The notes: generated from the sequence alone by a model not told the origin. Positions 1 through 10,182 are shown, numbered from the stretch's first letter. The stretch is 64,000 nt of DNA from Campylobacter jejuni (GCA_014305285.1 JACRSG010000001.1:372001-436000), one strand, 5' to 3'. A program made the numbers and translations.

Positions 1-120
1 ATAGAAACACATATGCAAGAATTATTAGAAAAAACAGAAGATTGTCATCAAGAAAATAAAGAAGAAGTTATAGCTGCAATAGCTGCCACGCTTAAAAAAA
101 TACGAGAAAGTAGAGAATAA
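1..120 (+). CDS. C-terminal end of a probable pyruvate carboxylase subunit A (partial)
   Basis: Frame 1 is open from the first base and ends at TAA 118-120, giving the last 39 residues of a protein that starts outside the window. The tail is charged and helical and contains an EEVIAAIAATLKKI stretch. There is too little for a domain call from sequence alone. The gene order (small hypothetical, bpt, J-domain protein, cmeF) matches C. jejuni, where the gene before is pycA, the biotin carboxylase subunit of pyruvate carboxylase. The identity therefore rests on recalled synteny, not on a motif. Confidence 0.5.
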   Translation: METHMQELLEKTEDCHQENKEEVIAAIAATLKKIRESRE

Positions 121-123
121 TAA

Positions 124-375
124 ATGGATTTTTTAGACAGTCTTAAAAGTATTAAAAAAGAAATGCAAGCTAGCACCAATGCTCCAAAATTGGCAAAGAA
201 ATCAAGCAAGAGTGGTGCAAGTGTAAAAAATTTAGAAAAACTAGCTAAAGATATTCGCGAAAAAAATCAAGAAACAAACCTAGATAAGCAAATGCAAGAA
301 ATTTTTTTAAAACAAGAAAAACTACAGGATGAATTTTCTGAATTTATCAAAAATGCAGATATTAAGAAAATTTAA
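124..375 (+). CDS. Small conserved Campylobacter hypothetical protein
   Basis: This 83-residue protein is lysine-rich and predicted almost entirely helical, with no signal peptide or membrane segment. A Ser/Lys-rich stretch near residues 20-35 is followed by a Lys/Glu/Gln-rich segment (about 38-75) with coiled-coil character. It starts 3 bases after the preceding stop codon, and its TAA overlaps the bpt ATG by one base, so it is probably co-translated with bpt. I do not recognise a family. The position corresponds to Cj1036c of strain 11168. Confidence 0.75.
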   Translation: MDFLDSLKSIKKEMQASTNAPKLAKKSSKSGASVKNLEKLAKDIREKNQETNLDKQMQEIFLKQEKLQDEFSEFIKNADIKKI

Positions 376-1094
376 TGCTTGAGATTGGTTTTTGTACTCT
401 TGAAGATCAGTGTCCTTATTTAAAAGATAAACGTTCAAGAATAGAGTATAAATATATTGAAAATTGTCCTAAAGAAATCAATAATGAGCTAATAAAACGA
501 GGTTGGCGTCGTTTTGGTAGGTATTTTTCACGCCCTATTTGTAAAAATTGTAATGAATGTTTAAGTCTTAGAATTTTGGTTAATGAATATCATTTTTCAA
601 GAAGTGAAAGAAGGGTTATAAATAAAAATATTGATACCAAAGTTATACTTAGAACACCCAATTTAAGTAATGAACATTTGTTTTTATATGATAAATATCA
701 TCGTTTTATGGAAGAAAAAAAGAACTGGAAACGTTATGATTTAAGCTTTAAGCAGTATTATAATCTTTATGTTGATGGTTTTATGAATTTTGGATATGAG
801 CTTGCATTTTATAGAGAAGATAAGCTTGTTTGTGTTGATTTGATTGATATTTTACAAGATGGAATTTCAAGCATTTATTGTTTTTATGATCCTGATTTTT
901 TGTATTTTTCTTTGGGTAAATTTTCTTTACTCAATGAAATACAAATAGCTAAAAAAATGAATTTAGATTATATTTATCTTGGATATTTTGTAAAAAAGTG
1001 TCAATCTTTATCTTATAAAGCCGATTATACACCCAATGAAATTTTAAAAGACACTAAAGAGCTTTTTGAAAATGAGGTTTTATGGGAGAAATAG
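375..1094 (+). CDS. bpt: Aspartate/glutamate leucyltransferase (N-end rule)
   Basis: The 239-residue cytoplasmic enzyme matches the bacterial protein transferase (Ate/Bpt) family, which moves leucine from Leu-tRNA to proteins with N-terminal Asp or Glu and so marks them for ClpS/ClpAP degradation. The family's cysteine cluster is visible as C56-x2-C59-x2-C62, preceded by the conserved [12 protein letters not shown] segment (43-54). The C-terminal GNAT-like half contains the [19 protein letters not shown] block near residues 197-215. The ATG overlaps the previous stop (TAATG), and the next gene follows without a gap. Length is normal for the family. Confidence 0.93.
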   Translation: MLEIGFCTLEDQCPYLKDKRSRIEYKYIENCPKEINNELIKRGWRRFGRYFSRPICKNCNECLSLRILVNEYHFSRSERRVINKNIDTKVILRTPNLSNEHLFLYDKYHRFMEEKKNWKRYDLSFKQYYNLYVDGFMNFGYELAFYREDKLVCVDLIDILQDGISSIYCFYDPDFLYFSLGKFSLLNEIQIAKKMNLDYIYLGYFVKKCQSLSYKADYTPNEILKDTKELFENEVLWEK

Positions 1095-1901
1095 ATGCAA
1101 ATCGTGCAAACTTTAGAAACTATTAATGTTAATACAGATGATATTAGCGTATTTCAGTATTTTAAAGACTTGATTACCAAAAATTTCACAAAGGTCATAG
1201 GACGAAAAAATAAAATTTTTTCTTTTTTTGAAGAAAATGAAATTCCACAGCGTCGTTATTTTTTAAAAGTTTTAGATCAAAAATATCGCAAAAGCACAAA
1301 TGAAGGCATAGAGAATTTACAAGACGCTCATTTTAAAACCTTTAGATTAAATTTTGAGCAAAATAATATGCTTAAGCCTATGTTGTTTATCAAGATTGAT
1401 TTTGCTGCGGGTAGAATTTTGATGAAGTTAAGCTCTAATGAAAAATTATTTGTTACTTATATAAGAAATTATTTTCAAGATCATAATGTAGAATATAACC
1501 AAATGACAAATATTCTAATTTTGGAATATAAAAACGAGAATACTCTCGAACTTTTCGAAGCTTTTGCAGATGAGAGTGAGCATTTAAAATATTGCGTGAA
1601 TTTTGAAGTTGATCGCGAAGAGTATAAAAAATTTCGCCAAAATATTCACAATAAAGAAAGTATGAAATGGAAATTTAATGCTTTAGCTAAGCTTTTTAGT
1701 AATTATTTTAACACTTTAGAATGTACTCCGCAAAATGATCTTAGTGAAATCAGACAAAAATATTTGATTTTGGTAAAACTTTATCATCCTGATTTTCATC
1801 AGGGAAAAAGTGCAATAGAAAAAGCTTATGCAAGAGAGCAGTTTGAAAAAATACAAATTGCCTATGATAATTTAAAAGCTCTTTATAAAAATAATACTTA
1901 A
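1095..1901 (+). CDS. J-domain (DnaJ-like) protein with unknown N-terminal region
   Basis: This is a 268-residue protein whose last 60 residues form a J domain: the HPD tripeptide that stimulates DnaK-type ATPases is at 231-233, followed by helix III/IV sequence ending near the C-terminus. Residues 1-205 match nothing I can name. A C-terminal J domain is atypical compared with DnaJ or CbpA, where it is N-terminal, so this is a specialised co-chaperone. The start codon directly follows the bpt stop. It corresponds to Cj1034c. Confidence 0.85.
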   Translation: MQIVQTLETINVNTDDISVFQYFKDLITKNFTKVIGRKNKIFSFFEENEIPQRRYFLKVLDQKYRKSTNEGIENLQDAHFKTFRLNFEQNNMLKPMLFIKIDFAAGRILMKLSSNEKLFVTYIRNYFQDHNVEYNQMTNILILEYKNENTLELFEAFADESEHLKYCVNFEVDREEYKKFRQNIHNKESMKWKFNALAKLFSNYFNTLECTPQNDLSEIRQKYLILVKLYHPDFHQGKSAIEKAYAREQFEKIQIAYDNLKALYKNNT

Positions 1902-1939
1902 AAAATTAAATGAATCTCATTTTGGTTAATTTAATTTTT
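1901..1939. terminator. Possible bidirectional terminator between convergent genes
   Basis: An 11-base perfect inverted repeat (1901-1911 and 1929-1939) with a 17-base loop lies between the convergent ends of the J-domain gene and cmeF, with A/T runs on both sides. The stem is entirely A+T, so it is weak. The call rests on position and symmetry. Confidence 0.35.
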
Positions 1940-4900
1940 CTCTCTCGTAAATTTTTCTTAATTTACTATCTAGTTTAAAACAAAATTTAAAAAGTGCAGG
2001 AACTACAAGTAAAGTAAGCAAAGTCGAACTTATAAGCCCAAAGATAATGGATATTGCCATAGGAGAATTGGCTTCATAGCCTGCACCCCTTGAAAGAGCA
2101 AGCGGAAGCATAGCAAAAATCATAGCAAAAGTTGTCATTAATATAGCCCTTAAGCGAGATTTTCCAGCAATTAAAAGAGCCTTATCAGGATCTAAACCTT
2201 CGTGGCATTTTTTATTGGCCACATCCACGAGTAAAATAGCATTTTTCCCTACCATACCAAAAAGTAAAATTATGGCAATAAGTACAAAAAGTGAAAAATT
2301 ATGCCCCGTGATAAAAAGTCCTATAGAAGATCCGCCAAAGGCTAAAGGCATGGTTATCATGATGATTAAAGGCAAAATAAAACTTTCATAAAGTGCGGCT
2401 AAAACAAGATAAATCAAAACAAAAGCAAGTACTACTGCCATAGCAAAACCTTGCACGGTTTCGCCCAAAAGATTGATAAAGCCTGAAAAAGCATAGCTAA
2501 GACTTGCATTGTTCTTTAAAATTTTACCCATATTATCCAGTAAAAGTTTTTGCACCGCTCCTAAGGAAAGATCATTTACTCCAGCTGTAATTTTTACAGA
2601 TCGGTTTTTATTGTAACGATTGATGGTTTTTAAATCCTTGCTGTATATAAAATCCACCACGCTTGAAAGTTCTAAATTTATACCTTGGTTATTTTTAATG
2701 CTAATGCGTTTTAAAGCTTCTATATCTTTTTTAAATTCTGGAGCAAAACTTAGGATAATATCATCTTTTGAATTTCCCCTATCCATGCTTCCTACGCTAA
2801 GTTGCGAGAAAGAATACCCTAAAACCCCAGCAATATATTTAGGATTAACATCTAAGAGTTTGGCTTTTTCTTTGTTGATGTGCAAGGCGACTTCATCTTT
2901 TGTAGCATTAGCATTATCACTTATATCTACAATGCGTGTATTTGTAGCTAAAATTTCTTTTGCCCGAGAAGCTGCTTCTTTTAGAGTGTTTAAATCATCT
3001 CCTAAGATCAAAAACTGTACTGGATCATCAATGCCCGCACCTTCTATCTTTGGAAGTTCTAAAATTTTGATTTTTAAACTTTCATCTTGAAATTTTTGAC
3101 GATACAAACTTACTATAGCACTTTGTCTTAAATTTCTTTCGTCTAAATTTTTAAGTTTAACATAAATTTTAGCTTTTGTAGCATCTTTAGCATCATCATA
3201 GCCTACAAGTAAAAAAGCGTATTTGACATTACTATCATTTTTGATTTTTTCAAGCAAATTTAAACTTTTTTCTTTCATGGCCTTTAAACTTAAATCTTTT
3301 TTACTTTCAAGTAAAACTTGAATTTCGCTATCGTCTTCCATAGGTAAAAAATCAAGCCCTATGCGGGTAGCTAAAGCAAAAGAAAGTCCTACAAAAACAA
3401 GAGTAGCTAGGATAAATTTGGTTTTATTTTTTAAAATTTTGTAGAGTAAATTTTCGTATTTTTCTTCTATTTTTTCAAAAAAGGCTTCTGTTTTTTCATA
3501 AAATTTGCTTTCTTTTGGATTTAAAAATCTTGCTCCAAGACTAGGTATTAAAAATACAGAAACCAAAAAGCTTATAACTATACCACTTGCAACGCTTATG
3601 CCTAAGGCATTAAAAAAAAGCCCTGGTATAGAGTTCATATAAGAAATAGGGATAAAAACACAAAGTAAAACTATACTGATGCTTAAAACACTAAAACCTA
3701 TTTCATTGATGCCTAAAAAAGCAGCTTGTAAGGGCGGATAAGTTTTTAGTTTTTTAGCGATATTTTCAATGACTACTATAGCATCATCGATAAAAATTCC
3801 TATGCTTAAAGTTAGAGCTATGAAGGTTAAGCGGTTTAAATCATAACCTAAAAGATCGATAATAAAAAAGGTTGAAATGATAGAAGTGGGTATAGCTATG
3901 CAAGCAATGAGAGTTGCACTTAAATTTCTTAAAAATAAAAACACGATAACAAGGGTTAGAAAAATCCCCAAAACCATATCAAAAATTACTTGAGAGAGGT
4001 GTTTGTGGATATTTAAGCTTTTATCGTAAAGTATGTTAATGTTTATGTCTTTTGAAATTTGTTTTTCTAAAACAGGTAAGGCATTTTTGACATTTTTAAT
4101 CATTTCAAGAGTATTATAATTTGTTATTTTACCGAGCTCTAAAAGCACTCCTTCTTTACCCTCGTATAAAGCACTTTGTTTTTCATCTTCATAAAGGCTT
4201 AAAATATTAGCAATATCGCTTAAAAATACCCCTGTTTTTATGCGAAGATTACTAAGTTCTTCTAAATTTATGGATTCAAAATAGCCTTTGATGATATAAT
4301 TGTCTTGATTGTTATTAAGTTCGCCTAGGGCTTGTTTAAAATTTTGACTTTGGATGATATTTGCTACATCAAGGGCGTTAAGATTGTATTTTCTAAGTTC
4401 GTTTGGTTTTAATTCTATACGAATTTGGGGTTCTAAAAACCCTTTAGTTTCAATTTTACCTACTCCTTTAACTCTTTGTAAAAAAGGCTTTATTTTATCA
4501 TTGATTTCACGCATGAGTTGTAATTTATCTTTAGAATATAAAAAAAGCGAAATAGCAGAACCAGAATCTGAACTGATTTTTTCAATTTCAGGTTTGGAAG
4601 GCAAACTTAAAGTTCCTATTTTATCACGCACATCATTAGCAGCTACTTCAAGATTTTTACCTAATTTAAACTCGACTACACTCACGCTAAAATTATCATA
4701 TGCAGCCGAAGTTATGGTCTTTACTCCATCAATCTCACTCAGAGCGTTTTCTATTTCTTTGGTGATTTTTGATTCTACGAAATTTAAATCCCCATTTACC
4801 TTACTTGTGATTTTTATAAGAGGTATGGAAACATTAGGAAATAAATTCACACTCATACTAAAAGCAGAGATCAGCCCAAAAATCATAAAAGCTAAGAAAA

Positions 4901-4943
4901 ACATTAGCACGGTAATAGGTCGGTTTATAGCTAGTTTAAACAT
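1926..4943 (-). CDS. cmeF: RND efflux pump inner-membrane transporter CmeF
   Basis: The 1005-residue protein has full RND/HAE1 architecture: an N-terminal membrane segment (about 10-30), a large periplasmic loop, a cluster of membrane segments including FIDDAIVVIEN (about residue 385, the two Asp of the proton relay), a second periplasmic loop, and a C-terminal membrane bundle with GMVGKNAILL, whose Lys completes the relay. It pumps drugs and bile from membrane or periplasm using the proton gradient. It is the last gene of cmeDEF, 2 bases after cmeE. CmeDEF is the second RND pump of C. jejuni beside CmeABC. Confidence 0.95.
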   Translation of the reverse strand: MFKLAINRPITVLMFFLAFMIFGLISAFSMSVNLFPNVSIPLIKITSKVNGDLNFVESKITKEIENALSEIDGVKTITSAAYDNFSVSVVEFKLGKNLEVAANDVRDKIGTLSLPSKPEIEKISSDSGSAISLFLYSKDKLQLMREINDKIKPFLQRVKGVGKIETKGFLEPQIRIELKPNELRKYNLNALDVANIIQSQNFKQALGELNNNQDNYIIKGYFESINLEELSNLRIKTGVFLSDIANILSLYEDEKQSALYEGKEGVLLELGKITNYNTLEMIKNVKNALPVLEKQISKDININILYDKSLNIHKHLSQVIFDMVLGIFLTLVIVFLFLRNLSATLIACIAIPTSIISTFFIIDLLGYDLNRLTFIALTLSIGIFIDDAIVVIENIAKKLKTYPPLQAAFLGINEIGFSVLSISIVLLCVFIPISYMNSIPGLFFNALGISVASGIVISFLVSVFLIPSLGARFLNPKESKFYEKTEAFFEKIEEKYENLLYKILKNKTKFILATLVFVGLSFALATRIGLDFLPMEDDSEIQVLLESKKDLSLKAMKEKSLNLLEKIKNDSNVKYAFLLVGYDDAKDATKAKIYVKLKNLDERNLRQSAIVSLYRQKFQDESLKIKILELPKIEGAGIDDPVQFLILGDDLNTLKEAASRAKEILATNTRIVDISDNANATKDEVALHINKEKAKLLDVNPKYIAGVLGYSFSQLSVGSMDRGNSKDDIILSFAPEFKKDIEALKRISIKNNQGINLELSSVVDFIYSKDLKTINRYNKNRSVKITAGVNDLSLGAVQKLLLDNMGKILKNNASLSYAFSGFINLLGETVQGFAMAVVLAFVLIYLVLAALYESFILPLIIMITMPLAFGGSSIGLFITGHNFSLFVLIAIILLFGMVGKNAILLVDVANKKCHEGLDPDKALLIAGKSRLRAILMTTFAMIFAMLPLALSRGAGYEANSPMAISIIFGLISSTLLTLLVVPALFKFCFKLDSKLRKIYEREKLN

Positions 4944-4945
4944 TT

Positions 4946-5686
4946 TTAATCTTTAGTGATGATTCTACCTTCGCCAAAAAGTCCTGGTGTTAAATTTGTA
5001 GTTTGCACTTCAGCATAAATTTTTCTTGTTTTTACTTCTATACTTGGATAAATAAGGCTAATTTTTCCTTTTAATTCTGTACCATTTTGATCGATTTTAT
5101 ACAAGAAATCATCGCCTAATTTAACTTTATTTTTGTATTTTTCATCAAAACTTAAAATCAATTTACTTTGTGGATAGGAAAAAATTTCTATTAAAGGTTG
5201 AGCTACACCTCCTACTCCTTCGCCAACTTGTATAAATTTATTCGCGATGATGGCATCATAAGGTGCGTGCAATTCTTTTTTTGCCACGACATTTTTATAA
5301 TAAGCTATATTGATTTTTGCTTTGTTTAAATTTAAATTAGCAGCATCAAACCTAGCTTTCATATCTTCATAGCTTTGTTTATCTATAACATTTTCTACAG
5401 CTTTGATTTTTTGCATTTTGCTTTTGGTATTTTCGTATTCTACAAGGGCAAGTTGATAAGAATTTTCAGCATTTTGAAGAGCTATTTTTTCACTTTCTTG
5501 ATCAAGAGCAAGTAAAAGTTCTCCTTTTTTGACTTTTTGTCCAATTTTTACAGGAATTTTTTGAACTAAACCTATGCTTTCAAGGGCAAGTTTGCTTTGT
5601 TTTGATGCTTCTACATTGAAACTTGCATAAATTTCTTCGCCAAAGGCGCAATTAAAAGCAAGAAGTAAAAATAGAATTTTTTTCAT
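4946..5686 (-). CDS. cmeE: RND efflux periplasmic adaptor CmeE
   Basis: The 246-residue membrane fusion protein has an N-terminal signal peptide (about 1-16, ending in FG), lipoyl-like halves around an LDQESEKIALQNA hairpin segment, the HAPYDAIIANKFIQVGEGV motif typical of HlyD/AcrA adaptors near 140-160, and a beta-barrel C-terminus. It is shorter than AcrA-type adaptors (about 380). No lipobox cysteine is present. The start overlaps the cmeD stop by 4 bases (ATGA), so it is translationally coupled between its channel and pump partners. Confidence 0.93.
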   Translation of the reverse strand: MKKILFLLLAFNCAFGEEIYASFNVEASKQSKLALESIGLVQKIPVKIGQKVKKGELLLALDQESEKIALQNAENSYQLALVEYENTKSKMQKIKAVENVIDKQSYEDMKARFDAANLNLNKAKINIAYYKNVVAKKELHAPYDAIIANKFIQVGEGVGGVAQPLIEIFSYPQSKLILSFDEKYKNKVKLGDDFLYKIDQNGTELKGKISLIYPSIEVKTRKIYAEVQTTNLTPGLFGEGRIITKD

Positions 5687-6957
5687 TCTTTAACCTTTGA
5701 ATTAAGATCTATACCCGCATTAAAATAATAATTTGCTTTAGTAATTTCAAATTCATTTTTAGCAAGCTCTAAATCGCTTTGTGCTTTAAATTTAGCCTCT
5801 AAAGCTTGAAGATATTCCACATAAGAAACAAGTCCTGTTTGGTATTTTTTATCTATACTTTCAAAAGCTAAATTTGCAGCATTTAAGCTAAGATTAAGAG
5901 CTAAAATTTGTTCTTGTAAAACTTTTAAACTTTTGTGTAAATAATTTAATTCTTCTTTATTTTTTCGTTCACTAAACCTTGCTTTTGCATTGGCTATTTG
6001 AACATTTAAACGCTCTTTTTCAACTTCTTTAGCCCTTGCGTTGAAATCAAAAATTTTCCATTCCATACCTAAAATAAATTGATTGCCTTGAGAATATTTT
6101 TCTAAGAATTGATCCGCTAAATTTACAAAAGGAGTTGGAATTTTTCGATTGTAGTTGTTTTTATAAAAGTTAAAATTATCTTGAATATAAAATTTTGGAA
6201 AATATTTAGCTTTTGCTAAATTCACACTTTCTTTAGCAAGATTGATTTGTTCTTTAGCCATCATTACTTCATAACTTTGATTTTTTTCTTGTTGTGGATT
6301 TTCTAAAAAAGCATTACCTTGGGGTTTAAAGTCTGTATGGCTTAAAATTTTAATCTCTTTTTGTATATTGGCAAGTTTTAATTCATTTTGACTGAGTTCT
6401 AGCAAGCTTAAATGATATTTGGCTTTAATGCTTTCAAGTTCATCTTTAGGGCTAAGTCCTGCATCGTAAAATTTTTGCATTCTCTCAAAAGCTGATTTTA
6501 AAAAGGCTGCTTTTTGTTGATTGGCTAGTAAAATTTTTTCAAGACTTAAGGTGTTAAAATAAAGTGTGATTGCATTTAAAGCAAGATAATTTTTGCTTTG
6601 TTCTTTGTCTAAAAGGCTTAATTTTTCCTTGCTTTTTAAAGCTCTTAAATTGGTCTCTCTAGCTCCCCCATCAAAAAGCAAAAAATTAAGAGAAACTTTA
6701 GCAAATAAACTTTCTTGTGGATCGGTAATAAAGCGATCTTTGTTATTGGCTACATAAGCTGAATTTAGACTAAGAGAGGGCAGGTAATTTCTAAAAGCTT
6801 GTTCTTTGTCTAAATTTGCTTGTTCGCTTTGCATTTGCTTAATAAGATAGGATTCATTATTTTGGCTTAGTGCTATAAATTCATGCAAATTAGAAGCTAA
6901 CATTGCCAAGGGATAAAGAGTTAAAAACATAGCTGATTTTAAATATTTTTCGAACAT
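5683..6957 (-). CDS. cmeD: Outer-membrane channel CmeD (TolC family)
   Basis: The 424-residue protein has a signal peptide (about 1-21, cleaving near MLAS) and two long alpha-helical repeats typical of outer-membrane efflux proteins. One is the LLFDGGARETNLRALKSKEKLSLL segment near residue 95, and its counterpart near 290-330 contains KIFDFNARAKEVEKERLN. It forms the exit duct for CmeE/CmeF. It is the first gene of the operon. No good Shine-Dalgarno sequence precedes the ATG, although a -35/-10-like pair lies just upstream. Confidence 0.92.
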   Translation of the reverse strand: MFEKYLKSAMFLTLYPLAMLASNLHEFIALSQNNESYLIKQMQSEQANLDKEQAFRNYLPSLSLNSAYVANNKDRFITDPQESLFAKVSLNFLLFDGGARETNLRALKSKEKLSLLDKEQSKNYLALNAITLYFNTLSLEKILLANQQKAAFLKSAFERMQKFYDAGLSPKDELESIKAKYHLSLLELSQNELKLANIQKEIKILSHTDFKPQGNAFLENPQQEKNQSYEVMMAKEQINLAKESVNLAKAKYFPKFYIQDNFNFYKNNYNRKIPTPFVNLADQFLEKYSQGNQFILGMEWKIFDFNARAKEVEKERLNVQIANAKARFSERKNKEELNYLHKSLKVLQEQILALNLSLNAANLAFESIDKKYQTGLVSYVEYLQALEAKFKAQSDLELAKNEFEITKANYYFNAGIDLNSKVKE

Positions 6958-7081
6958 TTTGATATTTTAATATGCTTTATATAAATTTCAATTGAAGTTT
7001 TTTATAAAATAAAATTTATTTGTTTTAAACCTAAATTTTGTTAAAATCTTAGCTTTAAAATTTTATATTTAGGATGAAATT
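6958..7081. promoter_or_regulatory. Divergent promoter region cmeDEF / lepA
   Basis: This 124-base AT-rich gap separates the divergent cmeD and lepA. On the minus strand TTGAAA and TAAAAT are spaced by 16 bases, the TAAAAT lying close to the cmeD ATG. A 10-base palindrome TTCAATTGAA (6987-6996) overlaps that -35 element and could be an operator. On the plus strand a TAAAAT lies about 45 bases before lepA. No binding protein can be named from sequence. Confidence 0.45.
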
Positions 7082-8878
7082 TTGTCAGTAAAAAATATTA
7101 GAAATTTTTCTATTATAGCTCATATAGATCATGGAAAATCTACTCTTGCAGATAGGATTATTAGCGAGTGTGGTGCTATTAGTGATAGGCAGATGAGTCC
7201 GCAAGTTATGGATACTATGGATATAGAAAAAGAGCGTGGTATCACTATAAAAGCACAATCAGTGCGTTTAAATTATAAATTTAATAATGAAAATTTTGTT
7301 TTAAATCTTATTGACACTCCTGGCCATGTGGATTTTTCTTATGAAGTAAGTCGTTCTTTGGCAAGTTGTGAAGGGGCTTTGCTTGTAGTAGATGCAAGTC
7401 AAGGCGTTGAAGCACAAACTATAGCTAATGTTTATATAGCTCTTGAAAATAATCTTGAAATCATTCCTGTGATTAATAAAATCGATTTACCCAATGCCGA
7501 TGTTGAAAAAGTCAAGCATGAAATTGAGCATATTATAGGTATAGATTGCAAAGATGCAATTTGTGTGAGTGCAAAAACAGGAGTGGGTATAAAAGAGCTT
7601 ATAGAAACAATTATCACTAAAATTCCTGCACCAAAAACAGATGATGAAGCTCCTGCTAAGGCTTTAATTTATGATTCTTGGTTTGATAATTATTTAGGAG
7701 CTTTGGCTTTAGTTAGAATTTATGAAGGAAGTCTTACTAAAAATGATGAAGTTTTAATAATGAGTACGGATAAAAAACATATAGTTCAAGATCTTTTTTA
7801 CCCTCATCCTTTAAGTCCAATTAAAACCCAATCTTTACAATCGGGTGAAGTAGGCGTGGTGGTTTTAGGGCTTAAAACTGTAGGCGATGTACAAGTGGGT
7901 GATACTATCACTTTGGTAAAAAATAAAGCTAAACAAGCCATAGGGGGTTTTGAAAAGGCTAAAGCTTTTGTGTTTGCGGGACTTTACCCTATAGAAACGG
8001 ATAAATTTGAAGATTTAAGAGATGCTTTGGATAAGTTAAGGCTTAATGATAGTTCTATTACTTATGAGCCTGAAACTTCTTTGGCTTTAGGTTTTGGCTT
8101 TAGGGTAGGATTTTTAGGGCTTTTGCACATGGAAGTGATCAAAGAAAGACTTGAGAGAGAATTTAATCTTGATTTGATTGCAACGGCTCCAACTGTAACC
8201 TATGAAATTTATCAAACCGATGGAGAACTTGCTAAAATTCAAAATCCTAGCGAACTTCCTCCTGTTAATAAAATTGATCATATAAAAGAGCCTTATGTTA
8301 AGGTTACTATTATTACCCCAAGTGAATTTTTAGGGAATTTAATCACTCTTTTAAATCGCAAAAGAGGAGTGCAGGTTAAAATGGATTATATCACACCTGA
8401 GCGTGTTTTACTAGAATATGATGTGCCTTTAAATGAGATCGTGATGGATTTTTATGATAAATTAAAGTCCCTAACAAAAGGCTATGCGAGTTTTGATTAT
8501 GAGCCTATAGAATTTAGAGTAGGGGATTTGGTAAAACTTGATATTAAGGTAGCAGGTGAAAATGTTGATGCTTTAAGTATTATCGTGCCTAATGAAAAAG
8601 CACAAAGCAAGGGAAGAGAACTTGTTAGTGCTATGAAAGAAATAGTTCCTAGACAGCTTTTTGAAGTGGCCATTCAAGCAAGTATCGGAAATAAAATCAT
8701 CGCAAGAGAAACTGTTAAATCCATGGGTAAAAATGTGACAGCAAAATGTTATGGCGGGGATATTACTAGAAAAAGAAAGCTTTTAGAAAAGCAAAAAGAA
8801 GGTAAAAAAAGAATGAAGGCTATAGGTAGGGTAAATTTACCTCAAGAGGCTTTTTTAAGCGTTTTAAAGATAGATTGA
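7082..8878 (+). CDS. lepA: Elongation factor 4 (LepA), back-translocating GTPase
   Basis: The 598-residue translational GTPase has G1 AHIDHGKST (13-21), G3 DTPGHVDF, G4 NKID and G5 SAK motifs, then EF-G-like domains and the LepA-specific C-terminal domain ending in [16 protein letters not shown]. It acts on stalled or mistranslocated ribosomes. The start is TTG at 7082: a nearby ATG at 7074 is out of frame, and AGGA at 7071-7074 is correctly spaced for the TTG. Length and domains are standard. Confidence 0.97.
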   Translation: MSVKNIRNFSIIAHIDHGKSTLADRIISECGAISDRQMSPQVMDTMDIEKERGITIKAQSVRLNYKFNNENFVLNLIDTPGHVDFSYEVSRSLASCEGALLVVDASQGVEAQTIANVYIALENNLEIIPVINKIDLPNADVEKVKHEIEHIIGIDCKDAICVSAKTGVGIKELIETIITKIPAPKTDDEAPAKALIYDSWFDNYLGALALVRIYEGSLTKNDEVLIMSTDKKHIVQDLFYPHPLSPIKTQSLQSGEVGVVVLGLKTVGDVQVGDTITLVKNKAKQAIGGFEKAKAFVFAGLYPIETDKFEDLRDALDKLRLNDSSITYEPETSLALGFGFRVGFLGLLHMEVIKERLEREFNLDLIATAPTVTYEIYQTDGELAKIQNPSELPPVNKIDHIKEPYVKVTIITPSEFLGNLITLLNRKRGVQVKMDYITPERVLLEYDVPLNEIVMDFYDKLKSLTKGYASFDYEPIEFRVGDLVKLDIKVAGENVDALSIIVPNEKAQSKGRELVSAMKEIVPRQLFEVAIQASIGNKIIARETVKSMGKNVTAKCYGGDITRKRKLLEKQKEGKKRMKAIGRVNLPQEAFLSVLKID

Positions 8879-8954
8879 TGAGAAATTTAAAACTTGGCTT
8901 GAAATTTGCTTGTATTTTTAATACAATTTTAAAATAATTTTCTAAGGAGAAAAA

Positions 8955-9599
8955 ATGTTTAAAAAATTTTTGATTTTTATAATTCCTATTTTATTGTTGA
9001 GTGCTTGTGCAACTAAACAAGATACTTTTGCTCAAGTCAATCAAATTTCTAAAAATTCTCAATGCAGTTCTTGTGAAAGTTCTGATGGTTTTGAAGCAAA
9101 GATTAAAGGCCTTTTATATATTAGTGATGTTGGAATTCAATGTTGTGCTAATAAACGCACTTTAGATACTGGCATTGCTTTAAAAAAGGTTTATTTACAT
9201 AGATTTTATGATTTAAAAGAAGGACAAAAAGTTTTAAATGCCAAAGGGAAAAAGTTATTTGTTGATGTGAATTTTAATGCAGTATTTTATACTTATTTAA
9301 AACAAGAACTCGAAGCTAGAGGAATAGTTGTACTTGACAATAACGTTGAAGATTCACCTTATGTGAGTAAGATTGATTTAGAATTTATATCTTATGGAGC
9401 AACTCAAGATGCTACAGGATTGCATTCAAAACTGGTAGGAGTTTTACAAGTTAGTGATATAAACAAAAATAAGAAATTTACGATCCGCACCAAACAAGAT
9501 GTGCAGGGTTTTGATGATCTAAAAGAAACAACTTTTTATACTCATTTGTTGATAAAACAAATGGCAAATAAAGCAGCTAGTTTAATCTCTGAACTTTGA
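8955..9599 (+). CDS. mapA: Outer-membrane lipoprotein MapA
   Basis: The 214-residue lipoprotein has a signal peptide with lipobox LLSAC, so the mature protein begins at Cys18. Two further Cys pairs follow (CSSC near 37-40 and QCCANK near 57). It is the C. jejuni membrane-associated protein A, long used as a species-specific PCR and antigen target; its molecular function is unknown. An AAGGAG ribosome site precedes the ATG. The end overlaps the next start by 4 bases. Confidence 0.9.
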   Translation: MFKKFLIFIIPILLLSACATKQDTFAQVNQISKNSQCSSCESSDGFEAKIKGLLYISDVGIQCCANKRTLDTGIALKKVYLHRFYDLKEGQKVLNAKGKKLFVDVNFNAVFYTYLKQELEARGIVVLDNNVEDSPYVSKIDLEFISYGATQDATGLHSKLVGVLQVSDINKNKKFTIRTKQDVQGFDDLKETTFYTHLLIKQMANKAASLISEL

Positions 9600-10171
9600 G
9601 ATGTATAAATTGCGGAGCTTTTGCTCTGCTCTGCTTTTGTGATTTATGTGAGTTAGAGCTTTCTGAATTTTCCTTAAATACAAGAAAGCTTGATAATAAT
9701 TTTAAAGTTTATTCTTTTTATAAATATCATGAAATACAACACTTGCTTCACTCTAAACATCATTTTTATGGTTATTTTGTTTATAAAATGCTCGCCAAAT
9801 TAAGTTTTGCAAAATTTAAAGATTTTTTTGATCCTAGAATGACAATTAATGTTATAGCTTTAGATGATAAGGTTGAAGATATGCTTTATTCGCATTCTGC
9901 TATTTTAGCCAGATATCTTAAAACAAAATTTGTAAAACCTGTTTTTAATGTTTTAAAAGCACAAAATCATGTGAAATATTCTGGAAGAAGTTTAGAATTT
10001 CGTCAAAAACATAAAAGAAATTACAAACTCTTAAAAACCATTCACCAACCTGTAATTTTAGTAGATGATATTGTAACGACTGGTTCTAGTCTTTTGGAGG
10101 CTAAAAAAGTTTTAGAAGAAAATAAAATTTCTGTACTTTTTGCTCTTGTTTTAGCTGATGCAAAAGTTTAA
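9596..10171 (+). CDS. ComF-family phosphoribosyltransferase-like protein
   Basis: The 191-residue protein starts with a cysteine cluster (C3-x2-C6, then CFCDLC at about 13-18), like the zinc ribbon of ComF proteins. It ends in a type I phosphoribosyltransferase fold with the PRPP loop VILVDDIVTTGSS near residues 154-166. ComF/GntX proteins aid DNA uptake or nucleotide salvage; the substrate is unknown. The start is TTG 9596, overlapping the mapA stop, because the nearby ATG at 9601 is out of frame. It corresponds to Cj1028c. Confidence 0.82.
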   Translation: MRCINCGAFALLCFCDLCELELSEFSLNTRKLDNNFKVYSFYKYHEIQHLLHSKHHFYGYFVYKMLAKLSFAKFKDFFDPRMTINVIALDDKVEDMLYSHSAILARYLKTKFVKPVFNVLKAQNHVKYSGRSLEFRQKHKRNYKLLKTIHQPVILVDDIVTTGSSLLEAKKVLEENKISVLFALVLADAKV

Positions 10172-10173
10172 TA

Positions 10174-10182
10174 TGCTATAAT
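10174..10182 (+). promoter_or_regulatory. Extended -10 promoter of gyrA
   Basis: TGCTATAAT is a perfect extended -10 element (TGn-TATAAT), placed 29 bases before the gyrA ATG. Campylobacter sigma-70 promoters rely on such extended -10 boxes and lack a clear -35. Confidence 0.7.

Noticed and set aside
2620-3090. 156-codon plus-strand ORF opposite cmeF, and a similar one at 4354-4956
   Set aside because: They lie wholly antisense to a well-supported RND gene, have no ribosome site and give Ser/Phe/Leu-rich translations typical of shadows in AT-rich genes.
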